Part shown: positions 1-9,293 of the stretch, piece by piece
Position numbering within the stretch: position 1 is the first letter of the stretch
Layout: every line of letters starts with the position of its first letter
Source: Cronobacter universalis NCTC 9529
GTDB taxonomy: Bacteria > Pseudomonadota > Gammaproteobacteria > Enterobacterales > Enterobacteriaceae
NCBI RefSeq assembly: GCF_001277175.1
Contig: NZ_CP012257.1
Location: 3,162,001-3,226,000 of the forward strand
Direction of reading: 5' to 3'
Length of the DNA: 64,000 nucleotides
Made by a program: the position numbers and the translations under genes
The notes under the pieces: model-generated
The model's input: only the letters and a program-made list of their open reading frames with translations
Database searches by the model: none
What the model was told of the DNA's origin: nothing

Positions 1-3000
1 CAGATTGCGGCCCGCCAGGAACAGCGCGTTGCTTTCCTGCGTCGAGAGCCAACGCTTGCCATACGCTTCATCGGAGAGCGCGTTAAGCAGAGAGCTCTGT
101 GTGTCAGCCTGCAGGTTATATTCCTGCAAAAGACTCAGCTTGAGCGCATCGTCACGCAGATCGCTGCCGTAGTCGCCTATCCAGACATCGTTACGCGGCC
201 GCTCGGTTTTGAGCCCCAGATCCAGCGCGGCTTTACTGCGCGGCGCATCGCCCATCAGTTTCAGCGCCACGCCAAGCTGCACCAGCGGCAGACCGCCGCC
301 CGCTTGCGCGCGATGCTCCCAGAGGTCACGCAGCGCGCCGAGCGGCGCTTTCTGCTGACGAGCCAGCACCAGTCCGGCATAGGACTGCACCGCGAAGCGC
401 GAGGCCGCGTTGTTTTCGCTGTAACGCAGCGCGATGGTGGCCGGATCCTGGAGATAACGCAGCAGGCGCACGTTGGCGTTATTCAGCGCCTCGGCCGGCA
501 CGCTGTAGCCCTGCTCGCCGGCGCGCACCAGGAAATCGGTCACATAGGCCGTCGCCCAGTACTCTTCCGGGCTTTCTTTATCCCACAGCCCGAAACCGCC
601 CTCTTCGCGCTGCATCTCCAGCAGACGCGCAATGCCGATATCCACCGCCGCGCGGCGCTGTTCATCGGTGTCGCCTTTAATGCCAAGCGCTTTGAGCTGC
701 GCGGCATTGGTGTAGAGCGACGGGAACAGACCGCTGGTAGTCTGCTCAAGGCAGCCGTAAGGGTAGGCGCGCAGCTCTTCAATGTAGCGGGCGATGTTAA
801 GCGGCGGACGGCCACTTAACAGCAACCGGCCTTCCAGCGTGGAGGCGTTAAGCCCCTGCAGATGCGACGCCGGTACGGTCCAGATCTCGCCTGCGCGCAG
901 CATCGCGCCGCTGTTGATAGTCTGCGCCGGATACGCCGGACGCACGCCGATTTTCCACTCGCGGTTGATGGGCGCGAAACGCTCGCCCGGCAGCGAAAGG
1001 CCCGTGATCTGGGCCTGCACCGCGCCGTCGCCAAACCCGTTGCTGGCGGCGACCGGCACAAACAGCGTCGTACGCCCGCCCGCTTTCAGGTTCACCTGCT
1101 GGGTAGACTGCCCGTCCAGGCGCACCAGGCCGCTGGCGCTAAAGGTGACGTTAAGCTGCTGCGGCTGTTCGGTCAGGTTCGTGACATCCAGCGCCAGGCG
1201 CGAGGTATCGCCGCCCGCGAGGAAACGCGGCGTGCTCATCTCGGCAATCACGGGCGCCGCCACAATCACTTTGCTTTCGCCGCTGCCGAAGCGGTCGTCG
1301 CTCCAGGCCTGCGCCATCACGCGCAGTTCGCCGTTAAAGTCGCCGACAGGCAGCGTAATTGTGCCTTCGCCCTGGTCGTTTAACTGCACCGGCACCGCCT
1401 GTTCGGCGATGATAGTGACGTGGTTGACCGGCGGTTTGCCGCCGCGGTTCAGCTCGTCGCCGTCGCCACCAAAGCGCAGCGCCGCCAGACGGCCCTGGCC
1501 TTCGATCACCTGGCCGTAGATATCGTAGATATCGGCGCCATAGCGTTTCTTGCCAAAGAAGCCGCGCCACGGATCCGGCGTGACGTAGTCGGTGATGTTA
1601 AGCACGCCGCTGTCCACGGCCGACACCAGAACGTTGATCTGCTTCGGCAGCTCGCCGTTTTTCACGCTGGCTTTCACTTTTACCGACAGCGTGCTGTCCG
1701 GGCGCATTTTCGCTGGCGTTTCCAGCGCCAGGTTCAGGCGACGGTTTTCATCGCCCATCGGCAGATGCAGCAGGCCGACCGCGCGTTTTTGCGTCGCGGA
1801 GCGGGATTTATCGCCAGGGCGCACTACCAGCGTGCTGAGATAGAGATCGTGGCGTTTCCAGGCTTTATCGACCGGGATCTCCAGATCGAGCCCCTTCTCC
1901 GGCACGTCGATTTCCTGCCACCACAGCGGGCCTTCAGAGGATTCCACCATCGCGTAGCCTTTGCCTGCGGCTGGCGCGGCGATATGCAGCTTGATGGTGT
2001 CGCCTGGCTGATAGAACGGTTTGTCGATTTTCAGCGTGACGCGATCCGGGCGCGGCGCGCTGGTGCCCTCGCTGTTGTCCTGCCAGCTGTAACCCGCCCA
2101 GAAGCGCACGCTGCTGACGAGTTCATCAGGCGAGACCACTTCCAGACGGTAAGAACCCCACTCCACCGGGAAGCTCACCTTGCCGGTTTCGCCTGCCGCC
2201 AGATCGATAGTCTGCTCGGCTTCCACCAGATCTTTCTGATCGAATTGCGACAGCCAGCCTTCAGAATCTGACCAGTTCCAGTAGTAGTCGCGGCGCTCGC
2301 GCACCAGACGCACTTTCAGGCCCTTCACGGCGACTTTTTCGCCCTGCGCGTTGGCATAGACGATATCGAAACCGGCATTGCCGTTTTCATCGACCATCGG
2401 CTGACTGACGGTGTCGTCGGTGCGGTAGTCGTAGACCGCTTTCTCACCAAACTGCGGGCGGATGCCTGGCAGCGCATCGGCAGGCCAGATGGCCTGTTCG
2501 ACGCGACGGGTGACCGGGCGGCCGCCCGATTCCAGCAGGCTCGCCTGCAAAATCAGGCGCAGCGGCGAGCGCGCATCCTGCCACTGGCTTTCGGTAGCGA
2601 CCTGCGCGACACCCGCGTCGTCAAGATTGAGCTGCACTTCATCCAGGCTGCGGGAGAGGTTTTCTTCCGCGATATTGCCGAACTGGAAGCCCGGCAGTTG
2701 CGCCACCGCGTCACGCAGCGGACGCAGATAAAGCTGGCCCTGCAGACTGTTACCCGCCGCAGGCGCGCCGTAGAGGTAGTGGCCTTCAATACCGAAATTG
2801 ACGGTATCAGAAGGCGCCAGCGGCGTTTTCTGCACGTTGAGGTTGAGCGCCATCCGCTCCGGCATAAAGTCTTCCACATGGAAGAGCCAGTTGCGGTTCT
2901 GGTTGTCGCCGGTATTGGCGCGGATCACCCACTGGCCGGTCGCCGCCTGCGCATCCAGCGTCCAGGTCAGTTGATAAAGCCCGTTATTCGGCTCCACCAC

Positions 3001-4305
3001 CTGCGTGCGCGCCACCTGGCCGTCCGGGCGCACCACTTCGAATTTCACCGGCTGCGCCGTCAGCGGTTTGCCGTCGCTGTCGCGCAGCAGACCGTTGACG
3101 ATGACCGTCTCACCCGGGCGGTAAAGATCGCGCGGGCCAAACATAAAGAACTGTTTGCTGTAGCCGCGATCGCCGTCGATATCAAACTCGGCCAGATCCA
3201 GCGCCGGGAGGTTGAGATCGAGCATCGTGGTCTGCTCGCCCATACGGGCCAGCACCAGCGCCGCCTCTTTCGGGTTATCCAGACGCACATGACCGGTGTT
3301 GTCGCTGGTCGCTTCCGCCAGCGTCTGCCCTTTGTCATTCAGAAGACGCACTTCGACGCCGCTTTGCGCCGCGCCGTTCTCCAGGCTCTGGGTGAAGATA
3401 TCCATGCGGTCGTGGTAGCGGTGCAGCGAGAGGCCCACATCGCTCAGCGTAAAGAGCGTCGCGGCGTTGCTGTAGTTGTAATGCCCCGCCTGGTTCATTA
3501 CCGCCAGATAGACGCCCGGCTGTTGCAGCGGCTTGATGTCGCTTAACGGCAGCAGCAGTTTTTCGCGCGTGTTGCGGGCCGGATTGAGATCAAAACGCCC
3601 GGTGTAGACCAGATCCGCCATTTTCAGCAGCTGGTCTGATTCCCAGTTGCTGAGTGAATTCCGGTACTCCCACTGGCTGACCATCGCCGCCAGCGATTCC
3701 GGTTTCACGCGGTAGAAGTTAACGTCGACGCTTGAGATATTGAGCGCCATCACCGGCAGCCCCTGCACGACTTTGGTCGGCAGCAGCGAGCCGCGGCTCG
3801 CGAAGCCGACGCTCGGCGCGATATCGCGCGTGGTCAGGGCTTTCTCATACGCCATGCCAAAGGTGGCTTTATTGAGCGCCAGCAGTTCGCGATCGACGCT
3901 CAGCACCAGTTCGCGGTTCGGCTCAAGGTGGCGCAGGCGCAGCTCTTTTAAGTTCGGCGCAAGCTCCCACGCGCCGTCCACCTTGCCCTCTTTCTTATCG
4001 ACAAGATGCACCACGCGGCCGAAATCCTGGTTGGGATCAAGCGGCACCGAGAAGGTGAGCACCAGCGTACTGGCGCCATCAAGCTGAACCTCTGAGGCGT
4101 CCAGTAATTTGAGCGGTTTGCCGGCGCTCTGCTGCGCCAGTTTTTGCAGGTCCGCCGCCTGGGGCTTTGCCTGCGGCGCCGGGGCGCTGCTTTGAGACGC
4201 AGGCGCGGCGGAGCCGGCGGAAGCACTCTCCTTGTCGTCGCACCCGCCGAGAGTGAAAGACGCCAGTAATGCTGTCGCGATGACAGCCAGACGCAGTTGT
4301 TTCAT
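1..4305 (-). CDS. yfhM: Alpha-2-macroglobulin family lipoprotein YfhM (3' end missing)
   Basis: Bacterial alpha-2-macroglobulin, a periplasmic protease trap anchored to a membrane by lipid. The frame is open from the ATG at 4303-4305 to the window edge, giving residues 1-1435 of a protein that has about 1650 residues in E. coli, so the C-terminal part lies outside the window. The N-terminus is a lipoprotein signal peptide (MKQLRLAVIATALLASFTLG) followed by the lipobox cysteine and an Ala/Ser/Pro/Gln-rich linker. The thioester motif CLEQ is present at residues 1185-1188 (bases 742-753), in the context YPYGCLEQTTSG, so the bait-and-trap chemistry should work. In E. coli yfhM is next to sseA in divergent orientation and followed by pbpC; here an alpha-glucoside cluster separates it from sseA. 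The identity is secure. Confidence 0.95.
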   Translation of the reverse strand, partial: MKQLRLAVIATALLASFTLGGCDDKESASAGSAAPASQSSAPAPQAKPQAADLQKLAQQSAGKPLKLLDASEVQLDGASTLVLTFSVPLDPNQDFGRVVHLVDKKEGKVDGAWELAPNLKELRLRHLEPNRELVLSVDRELLALNKATFGMAYEKALTTRDIAPSVGFASRGSLLPTKVVQGLPVMALNISSVDVNFYRVKPESLAAMVSQWEYRNSLSNWESDQLLKMADLVYTGRFDLNPARNTREKLLLPLSDIKPLQQPGVYLAVMNQAGHYNYSNAATLFTLSDVGLSLHRYHDRMDIFTQSLENGAAQSGVEVRLLNDKGQTLAEATSDNTGHVRLDNPKEAALVLARMGEQTTMLDLNLPALDLAEFDIDGDRGYSKQFFMFGPRDLYRPGETVIVNGLLRDSDGKPLTAQPVKFEVVRPDGQVARTQVVEPNNGLYQLTWTLDAQAATGQWVIRANTGDNQNRNWLFHVEDFMPERMALNLNVQKTPLAPSDTVNFGIEGHYLYGAPAAGNSLQGQLYLRPLRDAVAQLPGFQFGNIAEENLSRSLDEVQLNLDDAGVAQVATESQWQDARSPLRLILQASLLESGGRPVTRRVEQAIWPADALPGIRPQFGEKAVYDYRTDDTVSQPMVDENGNAGFDIVYANAQGEKVAVKGLKVRLVRERRDYYWNWSDSEGWLSQFDQKDLVEAEQTIDLAAGETGKVSFPVEWGSYRLEVVSPDELVSSVRFWAGYSWQDNSEGTSAPRPDRVTLKIDKPFYQPGDTIKLHIAAPAAGKGYAMVESSEGPLWWQEIDVPEKGLDLEIPVDKAWKRHDLYLSTLVVRPGDKSRSATQKRAVGLLHLPMGDENRRLNLALETPAKMRPDSTLSVKVKASVKNGELPKQINVLVSAVDSGVLNITDYVTPDPWRGFFGKKRYGADIYDIYGQVIEGQGRLAALRFGGDGDELNRGGKPPVNHVTIIAEQAVPVQLNDQGEGTITLPVGDFNGELRVMAQAWSDDRFGSGESKVIVAAPVIAEMSTPRFLAGGDTSRLALDVTNLTEQPQQLNVTFSASGLVRLDGQSTQQVNLKAGGRTTLFVPVAASNGFGDGAVQAQITGLSLPGERFAPINREWKIGVRPAYPAQTINSGAMLRAGEIWTVPASHLQGLNASTLEGRLLLSGRPPLNIARYIEELRAYPYGCLEQTTSGLFPSLYTNAAQLKALGIKGDTDEQRRAAVDIGIARLLEMQREEGGFGLWDKESPEEYWATAYVTDFLVRAGEQGYSVPAEALNNANVRLLRYLQDPATIALRYSENNAASRFAVQSYAGLVLARQQKAPLGALRDLWEHRAQAGGGLPLVQLGVALKLMGDAPRSKAALDLGLKTERPRNDVWIGDYGSDLRDDALKLSLLQEYNLQADTQSSLLNALSDEAYGKRWLSTQESNALFLAGRNL

Positions 4306-4627
4306 AGTTTTCCCTGGCCGTAGTGGCCGTCGGTTTCCGGTAACGGCGGCTATTATGCTTAAAAGCTGTGACAAAAAAAAACCACCAAAAATAAATAGCG
4401 GAGGATGCTTTGCAAATTCTCTGCAACGGCCTGCAAAACCCTGGTTTTCTCCCCTCCTCCCCCGGATGTTACCGCGATCACAGTGCGTAACGTTACATGT
4501 TACTTTTTGAGTTATTTGTTTTTAAAACAATCAGATAACTGGATTCTTCCGGCGGCGGGTTGCTACCTTTGAGCGGTGCCTCCGCACATCAGGTGGTTTA
4601 GCCAGACGATAAAAAAGAGAGAGCTAA
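4306..4627. promoter_or_regulatory. Divergent intergenic control region, yfhM / alpha-glucoside operon
   Basis: This 322-base gap has no credible gene. It holds a CRP-like site at 4467-4482 (TGTTA-N6-TCACA, right half perfect). Next is a perfect 10-bp palindrome GTAACGTTAC at 4487-4496, followed by a second GTTAC at 4499-4503. A near-perfect AT-rich palindrome TTGTTTTTAAAACAA lies at 4516-4530. A purine-rich Shine-Dalgarno (GAGAGAG) stands just before the PTS start at 4628. A sugar operon that is CRP-activated and repressed by a local regulator is the expected reading, but which palindrome the RpiR-type regulator at 8490 binds is inference. Confidence 0.5.
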
Positions 4628-6172
4628 ATGAGATACGCCGTAAACGCCCTACAAAACTTTGGCAAGTCCCTTTACGGACCGGTATTAATCCTGCCGATTG
4701 TCGGCCTTTTTATCGCCTTCGGCAACGTACTGGGGAACGGCAGCCTTGCGGGTTATCTGCCGTTTCTCGGCCATCCGGCGCTGCAGCACACTGGCCAGCT
4801 TATCGCCAAATCGGCGGTCTCGGTGCTGGCGAACCTGGCGCTGGTCTTCGCCGTCGGCATTCCCATTGGTCTTGCGGCGCGCGACAAAGGCTACGCGGCG
4901 CTGACGGGGCTGGTGACGTTTATTGTTTTTATTAACGCCATGAATGTGACTCTACAGTTGCAGGGCGAACTGGCGCCGGCCGATCAGATGCGCGCGGCCG
5001 GGCAAAGCATGGTGCTTGGCGTGCAGGTGCTGGAGATGGGCGTGTTCGCGGGCATTCTGACCGGCGCGCTCTCCGGCTGGCTCTATAACCGCTACTCCGG
5101 CGTGCAGTTCTCAGGCGCGATGGCGATTTACTCCGGCCACTGCTTTGTCGCCATCATTATGCTGCCCGTCTCGATGGTATTAGGCGTAGTGATGAGTGAG
5201 ATCTGGCCCTTCGCCCAGCACGGCATCAGCGCGATGGCGCTGGCGATTAAAGGCGCAGGCCCGTTTGGCGTGGCGGTGTACGGCTTCCTGGAGCGCATTC
5301 TGGTGCCGACAGGTCTTCATCATCTGGTCTATACGCCGTTTCTCTATACCGAACTCGGCGGCACTCAGGACGTCTGCGGTACGGTCTACCAGGGCGCGCG
5401 CAACATCTACTTTGCCGAGATGGCCTGCCCTTCCGTCACGCAGTTAAGCCCAACCGTGGTCTGGGACGCGCGCGGCATCAGCAAAATGTTCGGCCTGCCC
5501 GCGGCGGCGCTGGCGATGTATATGACGGCCAAACCAGAGCGCAGGGCCGCCGCCAAAGCGATTCTGATCCCGGCGGCGCTGACGTCGCTTTTGGTAGGCG
5601 TTACCGAACCTATCGAATTTTCATTCCTGTTTATCGCCCCGCTGCTGTTTGTGGTGCACGCGGTGCTGACCGGCATCGGCATGATGCTGTTCTATCTGCT
5701 GGACGTTCACGCCATCGGCGCTAACGGCATTATCGATTTCATTCTCTACAACCTGCCGCTCGGCACGACGAAATCGAACTGGCCGATGTATCTGCTGGTG
5801 GGGCTGATTATGGCGGTGCTCTACTTCACCGTGTTCCGCTTCCTGATCCTGCGCTTCAACATGAAAACGCCGGGCCGCGAGGATGACGACCAGGAGACGC
5901 GCCTCTACAGCAAACAGGAATACCAGGCGAAAGGCGCAAACGACGGTCTGGGCGAGGCGATTATCGAAGGGCTGGGCGGCCGGGCCAATATCGAAGTGGT
6001 GGATAACTGTTACACCCGTCTGCGCGTCACGGTGCGCGACGTGGCCACCATCGATGAGCCGCGCCTGAAATCAACCGGCGCGAAAGCGGTGATTAAACAA
6101 GGTAATAACGTTCAGGTGGTCTACGGACTGCATGTGAAAAAAATGCGTGAAGCAGTCGAAATGTTTCTCTGA
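4628..6172 (+). CDS. PTS alpha-glucoside-type EIICB permease
   Basis: Membrane permease of the phosphotransferase system, glucose/glucoside superfamily, 514 residues. The EIIC domain (about residues 1-415) has many hydrophobic segments and the typical stretch GVTEPIEFSFLFIAP. The EIIB domain forms the C-terminus (about 435-514), with the phosphorylated cysteine at residue 461 in DNCYTRLRV. There is no EIIA domain, so phosphate should come from the general EIIA-Glc (Crr). It resembles GlvC/AglA, which import maltose or sucrose isomers as 6-phosphates. Unlike the interrupted glv genes of E. coli K-12 it is intact. A GH4 phospho-glucosidase follows nine bases downstream, which supports an alpha-glucoside substrate. 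The exact sugar (maltose, palatinose or other isomers) cannot be read from sequence. Confidence 0.88.
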   Translation: MRYAVNALQNFGKSLYGPVLILPIVGLFIAFGNVLGNGSLAGYLPFLGHPALQHTGQLIAKSAVSVLANLALVFAVGIPIGLAARDKGYAALTGLVTFIVFINAMNVTLQLQGELAPADQMRAAGQSMVLGVQVLEMGVFAGILTGALSGWLYNRYSGVQFSGAMAIYSGHCFVAIIMLPVSMVLGVVMSEIWPFAQHGISAMALAIKGAGPFGVAVYGFLERILVPTGLHHLVYTPFLYTELGGTQDVCGTVYQGARNIYFAEMACPSVTQLSPTVVWDARGISKMFGLPAAALAMYMTAKPERRAAAKAILIPAALTSLLVGVTEPIEFSFLFIAPLLFVVHAVLTGIGMMLFYLLDVHAIGANGIIDFILYNLPLGTTKSNWPMYLLVGLIMAVLYFTVFRFLILRFNMKTPGREDDDQETRLYSKQEYQAKGANDGLGEAIIEGLGGRANIEVVDNCYTRLRVTVRDVATIDEPRLKSTGAKAVIKQGNNVQVVYGLHVKKMREAVEMFL

Positions 6173-6181
6173 CAGGAGCCG

Positions 6182-7549
6182 ATGATGTTGAAACCTCCCT
6201 TTATTCTTGCTATCGCCGGCGGCGGCAGCACCTATACGCCGGGTATTGTGAAAAGCCTGATGGTGCGCTTAAGCGATTTTCCGCTCGCCGAAATTCGTCT
6301 CTATGACATCGACAGCGCGCGTCAGGAGACGATCGCGCCGGTGGTGGAGAAAGTGATCCGCGATCACAGCCAGACCATTAAATTCACGACCACCAGCGAC
6401 CCGGAAGTGGCGTTCAGCGGCGCGCATTTTGTCTTCGCCCAGATGCGCGTCGGCCAGTACAAAATGCGCGAGCAGGATGAAAAAATCCCGCTGCGTCACG
6501 GCGTGGTGGGCCAGGAAACCTGCGGACCTGGCGGTCTCGCTTACGGGCTGCGCACCATTCTGCCGATGGTAGAACTTATCGACATGGTGGAACGCTACGC
6601 CGACAGCAAGGCCTGGATTGTGAACTACTCCAACCCGGCGGCGATTGTGGCGGAAGGCGTGCGACGCCTGCGCCCCACCGCCCGCGTGCTGAATATCTGC
6701 GACATGCCGGTGGCGGCGATGCGCAACATGGGCGCGATTCTCGGCGTCGACCGGCATAAGCTTGAGGTGGATTACTTCGGCCTGAACCACTTCGGCTGGT
6801 TCACCCGCGTGCTGGTGGATGGCGAAGATCAACTCCCCGCGCTGCGCCGTCATATCGCGAAATTCGGCCTGCTGACCGAAGACGCGGCCCAGACCGATCC
6901 GCAGCACTCCGATCCGTCATGGGTGAAAACCTGGCGCAACATTAAGCCGATTATGGATCACTTCCCGGATTATCTGCCGAACCCGTACTTACAGTATTAC
7001 CTGATGCCAAACGACATCGTTGAGCACCAGAACCCGGATTACACCCGCGCCAATGAAGTGATGGACGGGCGCGAGAAAAAACTGTTCGCGGCAGCGGAAG
7101 AGTACAAGCGTACCAGCATTCTGCCGGATGCGTTCCACGTAGGCGTTCACGGCGCGTTTATTGTCGATGTCGCCTGCTCGCTGGCGTTCGATTTACGCCA
7201 GCGGCATCTGGTGATTGTCGAAAACAAAGGCGCTATCGCCAACCTGCCTTACGACGCGATGGTGGAAGTGCCGGCGTATATCACCGCCGCCGGGCCGGAG
7301 CCGGTGCGCATGGGCGCGGTGCCGCTGTTCCACCAGACGCTGCTGATGCAGCAGCTCGCCTCCGAGCAACTGCTGGTAGAAGCCACACTGGAAGGCAGTT
7401 ACGAAAAAGCGCTGCAGGCGTTTACACTTAACCGTACTGTCCCCACGATGCAGCACGCCAAAGCGATCCTTGATGACATGATTGAGGCGAACCGCGATTA
7501 CTGGCCGGCGCTGCAAAAAGCCTGGGTCAACGGAGAAGCGGCGTCATAA
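6182..7549 (+). CDS. 6-phospho-alpha-glucosidase, glycoside hydrolase family 4
   Basis: Cytoplasmic NAD- and divalent-metal-dependent GH4 enzyme that splits the alpha-glucoside 6-phosphate delivered by the preceding PTS permease. It has 455 residues, near the usual length for GlvA/AglB. The N-terminal dinucleotide motif AGGGSTYTPG is at residues 12-21, VVGQETCGPGG at about 108-118 and NYSNPAA at 148-154. The metal-binding Cys173 in ICDMP and His203 in GLNHFGWF match the phospho-alpha-glucosidase branch. A strong CAGGAG ribosome site precedes two in-frame ATGs (6182 and 6185), so the true start may be one codon later. Cronobacter species are known for alpha-glucosidase activity; whether this gene contributes is inference. 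Confidence 0.9.
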   Translation: MMLKPPFILAIAGGGSTYTPGIVKSLMVRLSDFPLAEIRLYDIDSARQETIAPVVEKVIRDHSQTIKFTTTSDPEVAFSGAHFVFAQMRVGQYKMREQDEKIPLRHGVVGQETCGPGGLAYGLRTILPMVELIDMVERYADSKAWIVNYSNPAAIVAEGVRRLRPTARVLNICDMPVAAMRNMGAILGVDRHKLEVDYFGLNHFGWFTRVLVDGEDQLPALRRHIAKFGLLTEDAAQTDPQHSDPSWVKTWRNIKPIMDHFPDYLPNPYLQYYLMPNDIVEHQNPDYTRANEVMDGREKKLFAAAEEYKRTSILPDAFHVGVHGAFIVDVACSLAFDLRQRHLVIVENKGAIANLPYDAMVEVPAYITAAGPEPVRMGAVPLFHQTLLMQQLASEQLLVEATLEGSYEKALQAFTLNRTVPTMQHAKAILDDMIEANRDYWPALQKAWVNGEAAS

Positions 7550-7641
7550 CCGGAGCCTGCTCGCGACATCAATAATGATGGCTTGTGGCGAGGTGAAAAA
7601 GCGCTGACAATCCGTTTCTCAGCGATGACACGGAGAACGCC

Positions 7642-8490
7642 ATGTCCACATCCTTTTTTGTCGCGAGCCGCTGGCTTGCAGAGCATATCGACGACCCGGA
7701 AATTCAGATCCTCGACGCCCGTATGGCCCCTGCGGGCCAGGAGCACCTGCGCAATATGGCGCAAGAGTATCGCGCGGGCCATCTTCCCGGCGCGCGCTTT
7801 TTCGATATCGAAGCGCTGTCCGATCATTCAACGCCCCTGCCCCATATGATGCCGCGCCCGGAAGCGTTCGCGGTCGCGATGCGCGAACTGGGCGTCAGCC
7901 ACGACAAACATTTGATTGTCTATGATGAAGGCAACCTCTTCTCGGCGCCGCGCGCCTGGTGGATGCTGCGCGCTTTCGGCGTACAAAATGTGTCGATTCT
8001 GGCGGGCGGCCTTGCCGAATGGCAGCGCGACGGTTTGCCGCTGGAAGAAGGTATGGTCGACGCGCCGGAAGGCGACTTTGAAGCCAAATTTGACGACGGG
8101 CTGGTCAAACGCCTGACCGATGTCTTACTGGCGAGCCATGAGAAAACCGCACAGCTTGTTGACGCCCGTCCGGCGGCGCGCTTTAACGCCGAAGCCGACG
8201 AGCCGCGACCGGGCCTGCGGCGCGGCCATATTCCCGGCGCGCTGAACGTGCCGTGGACCGATCTGGTGGTCAAAGGCCAGCTGAAAACCACCGACGAACT
8301 GCGCGAAATATTCGCAGCCCAGGGCGTGGATCTGCATCGCCCGATTATCGCCAGCTGCGGCTCCGGCGTGACGGCGGCGGTCGTGATGCTCGCCCTCGCC
8401 ACCCTTGAGGCCAGCGACGTGAAGCTCTATGACGGCTCCTGGAGTGAATGGGGCGCGCGCGACGATCTGCCCATCGAACCAGCGTCATAA
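7642..8490 (+). CDS. sseA: 3-mercaptopyruvate sulfurtransferase SseA
   Basis: Two-rhodanese-domain enzyme that transfers sulfur from 3-mercaptopyruvate to thiol acceptors or cyanide, in the cytoplasm. It has 282 residues, one more than E. coli SseA. The inactive N-terminal domain covers about residues 5-135 and the catalytic C-terminal domain about 160-280. The active-site loop CGSGVTA starts at Cys239. It lies 92 bases after the GH4 gene with no terminator seen, and its stop codon shares a base with the start of the RpiR-type regulator (TAATG). This core gene is therefore embedded in a sugar cluster and may be cotranscribed with it. In E. coli it is a stand-alone gene next to yfhM. Confidence 0.95.
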   Translation: MSTSFFVASRWLAEHIDDPEIQILDARMAPAGQEHLRNMAQEYRAGHLPGARFFDIEALSDHSTPLPHMMPRPEAFAVAMRELGVSHDKHLIVYDEGNLFSAPRAWWMLRAFGVQNVSILAGGLAEWQRDGLPLEEGMVDAPEGDFEAKFDDGLVKRLTDVLLASHEKTAQLVDARPAARFNAEADEPRPGLRRGHIPGALNVPWTDLVVKGQLKTTDELREIFAAQGVDLHRPIIASCGSGVTAAVVMLALATLEASDVKLYDGSWSEWGARDDLPIEPAS

Positions 8491-9263
8491 TGGATAACCG
8501 CCTGACGCCGCTGCTGATGCGCGGCGAGTCGCTGACCCGCGCCGAGTATCGCGTACTTTCCCACCTGACCGCGCATCCGCTGCGGGTGGGGAATATCACG
8601 GTGCGGGAGCTGGCGCAGGAGACGTTTGTCTCCACCGCCACCATCATGCGGCTGTGCCATAAGCTTGGCTTCAGCGGTTACAGCGAGCTGATCTGGCACT
8701 GTAAGCAACTGCTCACTGACACGCCCCATCTCGCCATCAAACCCGACGCCGCGCCCGACGCCCTGCCCGCCCTGTTTAACCGCTTTGTCGACAATTATCA
8801 GCAGACCTTTCGCTGGGTGACGCCCGAAAAGATCGCCGCTTTCAGCGAACTATTGCGGGAAAAGGAGCGGTTTTTTCTCTACGGCGCGGGGTTTTCGTAT
8901 CTCTTCGCGGAATATCTGACCAAAAAGTTGCAGGTGCTCGGCAAGACGGCGTTTATCTCCGGCCCCGGCGACAGCCGTAATATTTTTCTCAGCAATGCGG
9001 CGCGCTATGAAGTGTTTATTGCGGTATCGCGCAGCGGCGAAACAGAGCAGGTGCTCGACAAAGCGCGCATCGCCCGCAATGTCGGTATGGAGGTGGTGGC
9101 GTTTACCCGCGCGTCGCCAAATCCGCTGGCGGCGCTGTCCGGGCTGCATTTTCCACTCTATGACGAGGCTATCCATTTCGCCGCCGAAGCGGCGGGGATC
9201 ACCTCGTTTGAATCCAATCTGGTGATGCTTATCGACCTGCTGCTGTTACAGGCGCAGGCGTAA
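8490..9263 (+). CDS. RpiR/MurR-family transcriptional regulator of the alpha-glucoside cluster
   Basis: A 257-residue regulator with an N-terminal RpiR helix-turn-helix (LTRAEYRVLSHLTAHPL ... TFVSTATIMRLCHKLGFSGY, about residues 10-60) and a C-terminal SIS sugar-phosphate domain (about 100-245, with YGAGFSYLFAEYL and VSRSGETEQVL). The ATG at 8490 is chosen because it overlaps the sseA stop (TAATG) and begins right at the conserved domain; the longer in-frame start at 8448 lies inside sseA. It resembles the glv-type RpiR regulators that accompany phospho-alpha-glucosidases. Its likely role is to sense the sugar phosphate made by the PTS and control the promoter near 4450-4600. The target is inferred from neighbourhood only. 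Confidence 0.85.
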   Translation: MDNRLTPLLMRGESLTRAEYRVLSHLTAHPLRVGNITVRELAQETFVSTATIMRLCHKLGFSGYSELIWHCKQLLTDTPHLAIKPDAAPDALPALFNRFVDNYQQTFRWVTPEKIAAFSELLREKERFFLYGAGFSYLFAEYLTKKLQVLGKTAFISGPGDSRNIFLSNAARYEVFIAVSRSGETEQVLDKARIARNVGMEVVAFTRASPNPLAALSGLHFPLYDEAIHFAAEAAGITSFESNLVMLIDLLLLQAQA

Positions 9264-9287
9264 CGGCGCGGCCCGCAGGCCGCGCCG
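9264..9287. terminator. GC-rich hairpin between convergent genes
   Basis: A perfect inverted repeat with 10-bp arms (CGGCGCGGCC, loop CGCA, GGCCGCGCCG) begins right after the stop of the RpiR-type regulator and ends six bases before the stop of the convergent M48 gene. There is no long T run on either strand, so it is a plausible but atypical bidirectional terminator. Confidence 0.5.
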
Positions 9288-9293
9288 CTTCTC

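Noticed and set aside
304..4087. Many plus-strand open frames opposite yfhM
   Set aside because: They mirror the high-GC yfhM coding frame, have Arg/Ala/Ser-rich compositions and no domain; yfhM itself is continuous from 4305 to the window edge.
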